Of a stretch of 64,000 nt of DNA, positions 10,720 through 23,019 are shown piece after piece (positions within the stretch are counted from its first letter, which is position 1; each line of letters begins with the position of its first letter). Source of the DNA: Adiantum capillus-veneris (taxonomy: Eukaryota > Streptophyta > Polypodiopsida > Polypodiales > Pteridaceae); assembly GCA_014529385.2 (NCBI GenBank), contig CM043947.1, positions 119,918,891 through 119,982,890 on the forward strand. The letters are read 5' to 3'. The translations under genes were made by a program, and so were the position numbers. The notes under the pieces were generated by a model, which saw only the letters and a program-made list of their open reading frames with translations, was not told where the DNA came from and did not search any database.

Positions 10720-12575
10720 TCATGCTGCTTCATAGGGCATGGCATTGTAAATGGTTTCATGTAGTTCCGGAGATAAATAATATGTCTTTGAGGTAGCATC
10801 TACCAAAGGCATGCCAAACTTGATTGCCCGAACAAGGTGAGAGTATAGGTTAGTAACTCCCCTATCATCAAGTAGAGTGTAGTGATTTGGGTCCCCATAT
10901 TGCTGTTGATAATAACACCCTGTGACAACATAAGTGTTTTTATCACATTTGTTTTTCCACTTATCTCTTAAGATGCAATCTGTCATCCATTTTCTCTTTG
11001 TACATCTCAAAAGAAAGATCTCTACACCTTCTGCATTGCCAGCGTCTGCATTGACTGCAAAGTTATCACCTTCAATGAGATACTCACTCAGCATATCCTG
11101 GGATCCCTCAAACATTGCAGCTTCATCTTCTGGTACCTTAGAGAGTGGTTTCAATGCCTTATGTGTCCACTTGCCTGCATATGATTTGCTGGAACAAGTC
11201 CTCCAATGGCCCTTCATGCAAGCATCACAAAAACAAGAAAGCCGCCTGGTCCTTAATTGAGTAGGATCATGACGACAAAAGCCTGAAATGCAATGGAGTG
11301 ATCGCGATCCTGGTACTCTCTCACAACCCCATAGATTAGACCTGTCCACTTCTGTCTCTTTTACTAGCCAAAATTTCATGTTTGTAGTAGGACCTACTTT
11401 AGTGGATTGTGCATAAGAGCTACATGCAGCATTGGACATTGTTCTCGTCAAAAATGCAACCACGTATGCAGCTTGCCTAAGAACTAAGAACAACTCCATT
11501 ACTCTTAAGTTTTTCATGTGTAAGGGCTCTCTTTATCACAGCGCCAGCGCCATCATGCTCCCCCTTGCCATGGCGAGAGCCAAAAAAATTCCGTGTCATC
11601 TCTATACCTGTTAGTTGGTAGTATCTAGCAACAAAGTAAAATGGCCTTGCAGCCTTGAATTGTGAGCTGCACCATTTGACCACACCCAGTGCTTCTTGAA
11701 ATTCAGCCCCTGGTCTTTAAGCCACTGATCACAAAGAAGAAAACAATGCTGGACAAATAGTGTATCATGTTGCCTATCATCGGAGATGTAGAAATGCATA
11801 TGCTTGATAATACTGTAATCTTCATTGTCACGCATGTACGTTATGTGAACAAGGATGGTGCATTGATCTGTATGCCAATGCATGGATTGTAATTCATTTT
11901 GCTCTTTGAACGAGTAATTTTCAGCAAAGTCTACTACAGATATAATGGTATCTGAAGGAAACACCTTCAAACATTCTTTGTATTGATGTGCCTTCCATCT
12001 GTAAGTGAAATTGTGCTCGATGAAGATTATGATGTCGTCTTTTATCCTCTCTGTCAGCTCACTTAAATCCACCTGTTTGAGTGACAACATCTTTCTCTTA
12101 CTTAGACCATGCTTAGTTTGAACTTTAATGTCCTCGAAGACTTGCAGTGGAACTGTCTTTGTCATCTCTACAAGTTCTTGTGGACAAAGGCTGAGCTTTT
12201 CCACACCACAGTTTTTGCATTGGCCCATCAAGTAGGTGTGTTTATGGAACATATCCCCCTCAGCCTTTGTACATACGCATGATTCCCACAACTTCGTGAT
12301 CCCTGAAAACGAGTGCTCAACAGCAAGACATTCTGCATTCACCCCATCTGATTTGCAAACATTGCATTTACATGTACATGACCTCCCATGAAAACCAAAA
12401 GCAGATGAGTGTATAACATTATATGCATCTTTGAGATACATCAGTTTGATATGATAAACACAAAAACAAGTATTTCGATCTTTCAACTTTCGCACGAACC
12501 AAGGCTTCAGCTTCTCAAAGGACCTTTGCCCAATTGTCACATGTGGGTGGCTATCTTTAAACTTCAAGAAATACT
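10720..12575 (-). pseudogene. Main exon of a DDE-type transposase-like gene (DFAENY family)
   Basis: The exon follows a strong acceptor (T-run then CAAGCAAACAG, minus strand) at 12576. In order it encodes a Cys-rich zinc-binding region (CTCKCNVC, CKNCG), a first catalytic-type segment VVDFAENYSF (about 11,910-11,935), a second segment at about 11,665-11,690 whose expected SDG reads SNG (codon 11674-11676), and a late Cys cluster (CFCDACMKGHWRTC). The DFAENY...SDGC..QFK arrangement matches a large family of unnamed transposase-like proteins in animals and plants that I know only by pattern. Single-base frame changes occur just after 11674 and near 11470, and the second catalytic Asp is Asn, so the copy is dead. 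The ORF ends at 10720. A cut-and-paste role is inferred from the fold pattern. Confidence 0.65.
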
Positions 12576-15500
12576 CTGTTTGCTTGAAAAAAAAATGCAT
12601 TAGAATTACATTTTGCTATATATCACACATAATAGCATAGCTATAGATGCATTGGTATAAATACATATAGCTATGCTATATAGCACAGATAATAGCATAG
12701 ATAGATAACTCAGCTTTCATTACATGCTCAATTTTGTTATATAACACATAATAGCATAGATAGGGATTTTTTTCTGTTATTACACACACGTCTGCTATAT
12801 AGCACACATAGTGCTCTCATATTATGACACAGTTCTTCTACATAACACACAAAAGAGCATAGACAGGGATATTGTGCTATTATTACACATATCACACTCT
12901 GCATAGCATACATAATAGCATAGACATGGATACTGTGCTACTATTACACTAACATCTGCTATGTAGCACACATAGTGCTCTCATAATATTATAAAATCTG
13001 ATAGCACACATAATACCATAGATAGGTATATTGTGCTATTATACACACATGTCTGCTATATAGAAGACATGATGTTGTCATACTCTAATAGAGTCCTGCT
13101 ACATGGCACACATAACAACATAGAAAGGACCATCGGGCTATTATTACACATAGTTATGCTATATAGAACTCATACTGCAAGAAATACTATGACATAATAG
13201 CATAGATAGGGACATTGGCCTCTTATTACACACACTAACGCTATATGGCACACATAGTGCTCTCAATATGTAATATAGCTCTTTCACATACCACACATCA
13301 TATCATAGACAAGAACATTGTGCTATTCTTACACACACTTTTACTGTATAGCACACATGTTTCTATCTTACTACTGATAGCCGTTTTTCGGCTTTCCATA
13401 ATTGCCATAGTAAGATACCTCACCCTATCAAATCACTCAAAAATTTTGGTTATCCCTACCATTTCACTGTACATAGGCGTGTGTGTGTTAGGGACTTTCT
13501 CCATATTTTCTTAAAAACCCTCAATTAGCTAGTCACTGGGCTAGTTGAGCCAAAAATAAAATAAAAAGATAAAAAATATATAAGTATATTATGGCCCATT
13601 TGTGTGTAAATATTTTATTGTATATAGGGCCTAAATAAAAGGATTTTTCATAATTATTTTGGTATTTATTTAAATATTTATACTTAGGTGTGTGTTATTT
13701 ATGCTATGTACATTGACTCACCATTACCATATTTTTTCTTGCCATTTTGCATACTCTGTATTCCATATAAAAATAATCTCATGCAAGCTTCTCTTATTTT
13801 TGGTGTAACTCCATCCCAACAAAAATCCAAAAAAACTAGTTTATTTATGTGTATATTTTTTCACTATTGTCATCTTTCCTTCCTACATCTATTCTCTATT
13901 ACTCTAATAATTAGACCACCAAAAATATTCATCTTTTATGGTAGACTTATAATGAGAGAGATTTATTTTGACCCCTTTATATTTTTTACACCTATATTAT
14001 TTATATTTGACATATACATATTTTTTTAGACCCCTCAATATTTGATTTTCTTAGTTGTACTATTCACTTATATCATGATCTCAACAATATCTTCAATTAT
14101 AGACCTAACAAATAAGGTCAAGGGTATGTGGCATGCATGCATGCACCATGGGGAGCTCACTCTTGGAGGTATTCAAAAGAATCATCCAAAGAAGGACCTC
14201 ACAAGGACCTTGTGCAGTGGAAACAACAGTCGGTTTTGATGAATTTTTAATGATCACATGCTCCCCGAATTTGAAAAGGTGACACAAACAAAAGTTGTAG
14301 CTCGTGAGCTAAAATTTCACCTCAAATTTTTTCATATTTTTTTGAGCTACGAGCTGTGAGCTATGATTTTATTGGTGGACCCCAGTTTGCCCATGCTATG
14401 CAGCCACACTCCCTCTTCCACTTTATCATTTTCCTCTTTCACACACACTCCTCCCTCTCCTTCCCACTCCCAAACCTGCAACTCCCATGTCCTAATTCAC
14501 CCTCTTCACCATTGTCACATCTCTCACACCTCCATAGCCTTCATCCTCCATTTCTACACCCTATGTGTCCCCCTTTCTCTCTATATATATGTCCATATTA
14601 CCATACTCTCTTCAGATTTGTAAAGAACTTCAAAAAATCAGAAAAAATCCAAGGATAGCCTCTGCAAATGAAGGCTTTATCATGAATTTTCCAAGGTTTG
14701 AAGATAACATAGCTTCATCGACACGCGCTACTTTGCCATGCTGACCGCTTCTTCTACTGGTGCTGTAAAGAGGTGAATGTCAACTTCTCCAAAGCTTCAA
14801 CCTCTCTTTACAATCTCATCCCTTCTCTAACTTTTCTCATCATATATCTCACCATTTGGTGAATAATTTTGTAAATATTTTGTAGTGATAATTACTAACT
14901 ACTAATTACTAACCTTATTGTAAAATGCACCCTCTACTAGAGTAGGCACTCCCAAATATTCACTCAATCCTCTCTCCTTTCATCCTCAATAATTCTCTTC
15001 CCTTGAGCCCACATCCATGTGACTCAAAGGACAAGAGAGACCCACCCTCATTAAAAAAATAAAATTAAAAAAATATGCATAATCTTTTATTCCTTCAAAT
15101 AAACTTGATTAGGCCTAATCCTAATCGGGGCTTCTAAAACCTATAAATAGAGCCCTTCTCTCCCTTGTAAATCATCACATGATCACACTACACCACACCA
15201 TTCTCAACACATAACACACCACTCTTCAACCCTAGTTGTGTAGAGTGTGTGCATTGTGAGTGCTCTTTTCCATCACTACACATAGGTGCATGGAGAAGCT
15301 TGAATTTAGTTATGCCATCTAGAGGAGTGGAGTGATACTATACTCTGCGATCACACTTGTAGCCTACTCTTGTCCATAAATAAGATTAATAGTTTTGGGT
15401 GCAATTGTTTGCTACAACTACGACTCTTCTCTCCAAATTGACTTGATAAGTTGGCTCACCAGGTGGTTGAAGGTATATTGTCCTTGAAGTTTGTTGTGCC

Positions 15501-15899
15501 ATTTCATGCTTGGTGGTTTGAGGGCTTGTTGAATTGTTTGCCTAAAAGGTAAATTGTAAGAGGGTGCTCGGTGAGAGGGCTCCCGTGACCCTAAGACAAT
15601 TTGTGTATTGGCAACAAGGTCAAGTTTTGTGTTGTCTCTCTATTTCTCATCAAGCTTTGTGTGCATCTATTCTTTAAGGCTAAGACTGAGTTGCTCAAGT
15701 TGATTTGTGCTCTTTACCTCTCTATGGCATGGTGAATGTTTGTGTCTGGTGTGTGTGGCTATCTTGCATTCCCCTCTCTTTGTGCGTTTGAGTACAAGGA
15801 GATATCACGTGCGTCCTAGTTCGCATTTATGACTAGGTGGTGCCCCTTTTCTTGTTTGGTTTCTGGCTGTGGGTTGTTGTTGTCTCCGATTGTGCTTAC
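12576..15899 (-). other. Large intron of the transposase-like gene with an apparent insertion
   Basis: The minus-strand donor GTAAGC lies at 15899-15894 and the acceptor at 12576. From 12600 to 13374 the intron is 'ctatatagcacacataatagcatag' repeat DNA. From 13375 to about 15893 the composition changes to AT-rich, LTR-like DNA with a plus-strand TATA box (CTATAAATAG, about 15139) and the 15-mer CTAGGTGGTGCCCCT near 15834, also present inverted in the LTR at the window start. I see no coding sequence in it. I read 13375-15893 as an inserted, solo-LTR-like element; its ends are not proven. Confidence 0.5.
13375..15893 (+). mobile_element. Candidate solo LTR inserted in the intron
   Basis: The 300-bp repeat shared with 10138-10436 is cut at 13374, where the sequence switches to TGATAGCC..., marking an insertion edge. 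The interior has a TATA box near 15139, poly-pyrimidine stretches and a U5-like end. CTTAC occurs close to both edges (13366-13370 region and 15895-15899), a possible 5-bp target duplication. The right terminus lacks a clear CA, so the class is uncertain. Confidence 0.35.
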
Positions 15900-16666
15900 C
15901 CCAGCACCAATTGAGCAGCACGAGATCCTCGAAGGGTGTTTAGAGGCCGCTCTTCTTGCTGCATGCTGAATGTGCTTCGTTTTAAAAACATCTCGTCAGC
16001 TGATTTTGGAATCTTTAATTCCTGTAAGGAGACCTTGAGTGCAGAAATAAGGCCATTTGCAGGAAGATACAAATCTTCACAGAATGGCAAGATTCTATCA
16101 TCATTGAAAACACCTTGAAGAATTGCATTCTTATCTTCTTTCCCGTAACTATGCAACTGTTTCACAATGTGCTGAACAATATTCTGAATAGTATGTTGCT
16201 TCTTGTCTTCCTTTGTGTGTACATCAACGTCCTCCCTATGACAATCTTCCGCTCCAATGGTGACGCTTGGCTGTACTTGCTTTCTTGCACGAGATCGCTT
16301 TCTATACTCACATTTAGCTTGTGCTTCATACTTCCTCACTGCAATAATTTGATCCTCATTTAGACAAGCCTTTCTCTTGGAGTGCACCTGCATATGAATG
16401 GTGTCTATTTCATGTGCCTCATCATAAAATCCGTCGTCCACCATTCTGGAACAGTCTGTAGTAGTTTGAAATGAATGAAGTCGTACAAAACTTCCTGATT
16501 GTAATAGTGAACTGAAATCCATTTGTGCTGCATTGTTGAGTTCAAGAAGCTCCATTGCTGCTTGTGAGGAGGTATGAGCTGGAACCAAAGCGAGAGGAAG
16601 GGAGTCTCCATCATCCATATTTTGAACAGGAGAGTAGGAGAGAGAGAGAGAGATGGAGATGGGCAT
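15900..16666 (-). pseudogene. Exon 1 of the transposase-like gene
   Basis: An open frame of about 255 codons starts within a (GA)n tract at 16666. An in-frame Met at MDDGDSL is the more natural start. It runs to a consensus donor (CTGG/GTAAGC) at 15900/15899. It encodes an acidic N-terminus, a basic stretch (KCEYRKRSRARKQ) and a helical segment ending at the donor. It has no stop or frameshift. Orientation, donor quality and the matching acceptor at 12576 support joining it to the DFAENY exon, but the link is inference. A basic N-terminal region would suit DNA binding. Confidence 0.5.
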
Positions 16667-16720
16667 TGGAGGCCATCTGAGAGAGAGAGAGAGAGAGAGA
16701 GAAAGGGAGAGAGAGGGAGA
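16637..16720. repeat. (GA)n-rich tract at the 5' end of the transposase-like gene
   Basis: Two GA runs at 16637-16650 and 16679-16703, separated by unique bases. They would encode an artificial Ser-Leu repeat at the ORF start. The rest of 16667-16998 holds no recognisable feature. Confidence 0.85.
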
Positions 16721-16998
16721 GGTCCACGGGTGCTAACCGCTCCATGTCTTTCAATTCGAGTAGTGGAGTCGTGAAGTCATTTATCTTACCTATATTCTTT
16801 TAAAAATTATTGACTTAAAAGCCTAGCTATGGTGCCATCCATAGCATCATACTTGGTGTCCATGGACACCAAGTATTTAGACACCATTCTATGCTTTCAC
16901 CCAACTATCAGATAGTGGTTCCCCTTTTTGTCTTGGAATCTATCTCCATCATCATAGACTCGAATTATCTACAATCTCTGAGCCGACCTTTCTTCAAT

Positions 16999-17271
16999 TT
17001 AAATGCACTTGCGTCCTCGATAGTCAAAATAGACTAGGGCTCCCCTCGAGTTTGTTCCTTCTAAGAAGATCACAGTTAGCTTGGAATCATTCAAAGGATT
17101 TAGGGAGGTGCTTCCTCTTGGCATTGGTCCGTCATAGGTGAAACCTCCTGGCTGTGAACTACCCATCATGAAGAAAGATTTGTCTGACAAAGTGTCAGTA
17201 TCACTACCTTCCTCAATAATCGGTGCTAGTGGATCTAGCCTTGCCTGAGTTACACTCTCCTTGGTGGACAC
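16999..17271 (-). pseudogene. Possible gag N-terminal fragment
   Basis: A 90-codon minus-strand ORF ends VYFDYRGRKCI after an acidic Ser/Asp segment. The end resembles the spacing of VFVDRYGREYQCI in the left-edge gag, so it may be a relic of a related element's gag N-terminus. The evidence is one short resemblance. An unrelated chance ORF is equally possible. Confidence 0.25.
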
Positions 17272-17816
17272 TAAGCTACCTTGGTCACCTGACCTTCTGA
17301 TCTCTAAAAATTTATCTTCTTAATCTTAAATTCATCAAACTTATCAATGCAATTTATCACAAATCCAACCACTCACCTAGCAAAGGATCAGTTCCGCACA
17401 ACTTCTTGCTTTGCTGCTGAATATACATGTACACAAGCGTTTAATTTCGGCAATCGAATCAAATCATTTAGCTGCTAGAGGTTATCTTAGTAATGATTGG
17501 TATAACTAGAGAGTTAGGTGCTCACTCCTAGACTTCAAAAAACTTTTTTTAAATGACAAAAGGGGTTTTTATTAAGGTCAAAAAGTGGTATAAATACCTT
17601 ACAATTATCAAAACCCTAAAGTTCCAAATCAACCATCTACTCAATCTAAATGTCAAAACTGGGATCCAATCTGGAAACTTCTGTAAGCCCCAATATTTAC
17701 AAGGTGAAATGTCGAGTTTTCTCAATAAATGAATAATTACAAAAAATGATAATCTATCGAGTAGTCAGTTTCCGTAGGGTGTTTCCAGCTTCTAACACAA
17801 ATATACAAATTTCTTT
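17272..17816. other. AT-rich stretch without recognisable features
   Basis: No ORF, repeat or RNA gene that I can support. It ends where homology to the 3' region of the gypsy-A elements begins. Confidence 0.6.
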
Positions 17817-19535
17817 CAAATGACCAATGTTTTTGTCTTATAAGACTAGTTCTCTTTTTATTATGCACGAATTTAAATAGTATGCATGCTTAGAATCATG
17901 TTTGTGATGATGACCTCTCTCAAACACCAAGTAGAATTGGTCACTCTACTTTGGGAGAATGAAATGGACTAAAGAGCAGACATGCTTGCGGCAGCTATGT
18001 CTCCCAAGCACCAAATGGATTAGTCATCCATCTTGGAAAGATGTCGTAGGGTAAAAAGGGATCCTCTACGCGCTAAGTAAGATTGACTAATGACTAAGGC
18101 TTTATCTCTTCTACCTCATAGTCAAGGACGACAATAGTTAGTGTAAAAGTCCTTTGACCTTAGGTAAGCTAGGGCTGAGCTTGAGGTGGGAACCCGGCCC
18201 AAACTTGAGGTGCTTGAGGTGGAACCCGGCCCAGGCTCAAGGCGCTTGAGGTGCTTGATGATTGAGGTGCTTGAGATTCTTGAGGTGTTTGATGATTGAG
18301 ATGCTTGAGGTTCTTGTCATGTTTGAGATGCTAGGATTGCACTTGAGGGTAGAACCCTCGACAAAGCTTAAAGTGCTTAAGGGCCAAGCTTGTGGTGGGA
18401 ATTGGGCCTATGCATGAGGGTCTTTAGGTGTCAAAAGGTCAAGATTCAATCCCTACAAGGAGGGGGCAAGCCCTAAAAGAGGGGTGATGAGAGAGAACAC
18501 CCACATATTCACGCAAGGCATGCATGGTACAAAGAAAGAAAAAGGGACATTTGTCAAGTTCCTCCTCATGTTGCCCTCATGGTGTGCCTGAAGCCTATTG
18601 GTTGGCCACCCAAGGGGTCCAATGATAATTTTGGAGATTTAATTAATTGATTTTTCATTTATCAAGTCCTCTCTCTCAAAGTGGAAAGGGGGACACTTGT
18701 CCCAAGGCTACCCTTGTTGCTTGTAATGCCTCTTGCTTGTGATTGGCTAGGCGTGGAGGGGTCCAATGAGCTTCAAGCATGAGCTACAAGGAGGGGTCAA
18801 CCCAAGCAAGCTAGGGGGTTTCTTAGGGGGTATCCTCACCCACACACACTCACACACACTCTCATTGTGTTCTATGCAAAGTGCAAGAGCTCCCTCTCCT
18901 TCTCCAAGCAAGTAGAGGTTGAGAGCCTACACCAACACTCTTGGCTATGGAGTGCAAATCCAACCAAGAGCGATGCTTCACTGCTTAAGCTTACCATCTT
19001 CTCCCTCGTCATTACTATGCTATTATGTATGCTAGCAAGAAGATTTATGATAAGTGAGGAACTAATTCTTTCTCCTATGAAATGTTTCTTCTTCCTCTTC
19101 CCTACCCTCATTCCCTGCTAGCTCTCTCCACCTTCGAAGGTGTTTGAGGTCTTGGGACTGACGCTTGGGATAGTTAAAGCTTTCTTCAAAGTTTATGTTA
19201 TGCTTGTGATGTATGAAGCTTTCCATCTTCATTGCATCACCTAGGTCACAAGGAACACAAAGATTGCATTGTAACAAGTCTTTCTTAATTGGAGAAATCA
19301 TAATACAAATGCCTATTGGAGGGGGGACCGGCTCCACATAAATCCGGTCCTCAACTGTTGTCATGTTCTTTAAATTCTCTCTCTTGCAAAAGTATTGTTC
19401 ATGCCAAGTTAACTAATTGCTATGCCTATGTTGTTATCTTCAATTATGTTCACCCGCTATGCTCACAAAGTAATTTCTCAAAAGTACTCTAATTAATTTC
19501 CGCTAATCTCAAGTTAATAGGCCAATTCCTTTACA
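17817..19535 (+). mobile_element. Gypsy-B1 remnant: post-pol segment plus partly deleted 3' LTR
   Basis: 17817-18130 matches the segment between integrase and 3' LTR of gypsy-A (44190-44440 and 48040-48375), including TTGTCTTATAAGACT and 'gacatgcttgcggcagc'. The LTR that follows lacks about the first 220 bases and is otherwise similar to 20950-22609. It ends CCTTTACA at 19535 and is not followed by a primer site, so it is a 3' LTR. The body of this element is missing. A 'gaggtgcttgag' minisatellite occupies about 18170-18320. Confidence 0.7.
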
Positions 19536-20727
19536 ATGATGGCCCATTAAATTTGGATCTTGGAGCTTTGCTAAATTTTGTCTACTATATTCATCATCCT
19601 CTTCTATTGTATGTCCTCTCATGCGCAACAAATTAAACAAAGATGTTATGCTCTTTCACGAAAGTTGCACAGGCATGCATTAGGTGCATACCAGGTTCTA
19701 TTTCTACATTGCATATGAGTGGAGCCTTTCCAAATCAGGTATCACCTTTACTTTTAGTTTCCCTTTGGTTGAGTGCCTTTAAGTAGGCTGTTTTAAAATT
19801 CTTTATTTTTCTTTTTCTTCATTGCATGTAAGTGGAGCCTTTCCAAATCAGGTATCACCTTTACTTTTAGTTTCCCTTTGGTTTCAGCACCTATTATGTC
19901 TTGGTGAGAGGCGGTGGACATCCATGTTGTAATCTTTAGTGCACCTCAAGGCTCGGCCTGAGCTTGAGGCTATTTTGTAATTTTATGTTGTGCTCAAAAA
20001 CAATTCACTCACAATTTGTGAGTTTTGGAAAAAAAATGTCTCTTTGTTTTCTCTTTGACATTCTAATATGATCACTCACAATTGTGAGTTTTGAAAGAAA
20101 AAAACAGTTCTTAGGCAATCAAGTAATAAACACATTGGTAAGCTCATCGTTGCGAACACGGGATTCATGAGTAAATACATTTGATGAATAATATTGAGGA
20201 TGCTACCCTCGCCATCGTTTGGCACGGGATCATCCTTGAAAGAGAATGTATGATTGTAAATAGACCTTGCATATCACATGACTATTAAAATCAACGAGGT
20301 AAACTAGGGTGGAATTGGGGTTACAACTTGGTAATCTGAAAGCCCAAATTGCTTGCGACTCCTCATGACTAAACAACACAATGCATTCAACGAGGGGTGG
20401 TGAGGGGATCCATGGGTCACAAGTCCGCACACACAAACCAGGGCAATTACAATAGCAAATATCACGTTAAAACCCCTAAACTTGGGCAGCACATATCGAG
20501 TCACAATAAAAGATCATAAAAACAATGTGGGATACATGATTTGTGCATGGGTGAGATGGTTATTCTATGTGTCTCAAAGCTTGGGGCATGAGGTTGTGGG
20601 TTTAAAACTGATTGATAGAGTTCTTGCACAATTTTGATTTTTGTGGTGCCCAGGTTGTTTCATGTCTCTCAATTTTCATTGTGGTCAGGTTTACTCCGTC
20701 TCGAGATCCCGTCGTGCACTTCTTGAC
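19536..20727. other. Spacer between the two gypsy-B LTRs; contains a duplicated 69-bp block
   Basis: No gene is seen. A block CATTGCAT...GGAGCCTTTCCAAATCAG...CCCTTTGGTT occurs at 19707-19775 and again at 19820-19888 with one or two changes. Each copy has a GT donor-like junction (CAAATCAG/GTATCA). The rest has no supportable feature. Confidence 0.65.
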
Positions 20728-22609
20728 TATCATAAAATCTAATATCTAACCAAACCAAATGATTTTCTCACATTAAATTGATCATTTAATGTGGGAGAAT
20801 AAACGGGAACAAGGTTTGGAATATAGACATGTGCTTATGGATCTGTCTCAACACGGGGCAAGGTTAAAGGGGTCCAAATGAAAAATGGTCTATTAAAGAG
20901 CAATTTTATCTAATGGAGCTTAAATACCTTAGGGTTAGCTTCATTATATATCTCAAAAAGTTAGTGTTAAAAAATCCTTTGACCTTAGGCAAGCTAGGAC
21001 CTTGAGGTGGGTATCCTACCCAAGCATGAGGTGCTTGTCGTGCTTGCTAACAAAGGTACTTAAGGTGTTTGTGGGAACCTTGCCCAAGTTTGAGGGACTT
21101 CTCATGCTTAAATGACTAAGTTTCTTTAAGTGTTCAATTTAAACATTATCTCTCCAATGGCATAAACAATTTTCATGCTTAAATGACTAAGGTGCTTGAA
21201 GCGTTCAATTCAAACATGATATCTTAAGAAGCATAAAAGACACATGTCAAGATTATTTCCATTTAGACCTCAGGATGTGCTTGAATCCTATTGGATAGGC
21301 TTTAAAGGGGTCCAACGAGAATCTAGATGCATAAAAAGAAATAACTAAGTTCTTTCTCTCAAAGAGGAAAAAGAGGACACATGTCCAAATGATATAATTA
21401 AATAATATAAAAGAGAGAGAGGGGGGGGGACCAAACATGCGAGGGGTTTAATCTCACACACACACACTCTTATTGTATGAAGTGCACAGTGCAAGAGCTC
21501 CATCTCCTTGTCCAAGCTTCTTAAGAAGTTGAGAGCCTACACCAACACTCTTGGATATGGAATGCAAATCCAACCAAGAGCCGTGTTTCAATGCTTAAGC
21601 TTTCCATCTCCTTCATCTTCATTATTATGATATTATGCTTTGCTAAGCAAAAAGAGTGATGATAAGTGAGGAACTATTTCTTTCACCTATGAATGATTCT
21701 TCTTCCTCTTCCCTACCCTCATTCCCCGCTACCTCTCTCCACCTTCAAAGGTGCTTGAGGCCTAGGGATTGAGGCTTCGATAGTTATATTTTATGTTATG
21801 CTCTTTGTGATACATGAAGCTTTCCATCTTCATTGTATCACCTAAGTCAAAAGGAGCACAAAGCATTAGGAAGAGAATGGGGTTTAGGAGGGCCTCTTTA
21901 TCTGGCAGTTTAAGGAAGTCAAACCTTTAGTATTAAGAAAGTAATCAAAAGACAGGTTTTGAATTCAAATAGGCAAAACGGCTAGTTTATTTGATTTCAA
22001 AGTTCCCCCCAAAAATGGAATTTAAAATCTAGCGGGTAAAACCATATCATGTAGCATATCTATGGAAAGAGCTCGATGTGTAGATTGCAGATCTATGATC
22101 TCCGCTCAAATCGGAGATCATATGTAGGAGTTATGGAAGGCCGAAATTTGTAAAATTGTCCACCTCCTTTTTGGAGGGAAAAGTGCATCCTTTCACCACT
22201 CTTAAACATCTCTTACACACCCACCATTCTTGCACACATGGCGTACATCTATTCATCAAAATGTTAATCACCTCCATAAGCTCATGGAAAATAAAGAGGC
22301 CCTCCTACACCACATTCTCTTCCTAATGATTGTATTGTACCAAGTCTCTCTTGATGGGAGAATCTATAGTACAAACGCCTTTTGGAGGGGATACTGGCTC
22401 CAAGTAAATCCGGTCCTCAACTATTGTCATATTCTCTAATACTCTTTCTTGCAAAATTATTGTTTATGCCAAGTTAATTAAGTACTATGTTTATGTTGCT
22501 ACCATCAATTAAGTTCACTCTCTATGCTCTAAAAGTAATCTCACAAAAATGCTCACTCTAATTCTCTTAATTCCGCTATTCTCAAAGTTCACATGCCATT
22601 TCCATTACA
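20728..22609 (+). mobile_element. 5' LTR of gypsy-B2
   Basis: It begins TATCATAAAATC, aligning with the gypsy-A LTR start TGTCATAATAATC, and shares the palindromic-looking 'aaatgattttctcacattaaattgatcatttaatg' region (20761-20796). It ends CCATTACA at 22609 directly before the primer site. Its length, about 1.88 kb, is slightly more than the gypsy-A LTRs. The first TG is mutated to TA. Confidence 0.75.
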
Positions 22610-22610
22610 T

Positions 22611-22622
22611 TGGTATCAGAGA
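22611..22622 (+). promoter_or_regulatory. Primer-binding site of gypsy-B2 (tRNA-Met type)
   Basis: TGGTATCAGAGA follows the LTR end. It matches the initiator-tRNA-Met primer sequence of plant LTR elements (TGGTATCAGAGC) except at the last base. Confidence 0.85.
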
Positions 22623-23019
22623 ATTTGGTTTCTCATTTCTTCCTTAAGAAGAGAGGCCCTTAAGTAGACTATTAATGGTTGATTTTGTTACTTATATTAG
22701 GGTAAGTGTGACTGGGATCTATTGTCGATTTTGTTGAGCCCACTATATGGGACATGGTACACACCTTGGGAGCTTTGATCTTAATGATGGGGTCTTTTTC
22801 GACTTGCCTACGGCTTTACCATTATTGATCCATAAGAAGTACAAAAGGAGCTAGCCTTTGGCAATTCTGCAATATTAGACCCACTTCACTACTCTCTATA
22901 ATTGATTCAAGTCGTGGATGTAGATACTTAAGTGCTTATTTTCAAAGTCTAAGAGGAGTAGCAACTAAGGTTCTGAATTGCCAAAGAATACACTAAGTAA
23001 ACACAATAGTATAAATAGC

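Noticed and set aside
13245-14623. Short hydrophobic ORFs that look like membrane proteins
   Set aside because: They come from AT/pyrimidine-rich noncoding DNA, have no start context and fall inside the intron insertion.
3600-16760. Terminal inverted repeats for the proposed DNA transposon
   Set aside because: I compared the purine/pyrimidine-rich edges near 3.6 and 16.7 kb; the resemblance is only GA/CT microsatellite.
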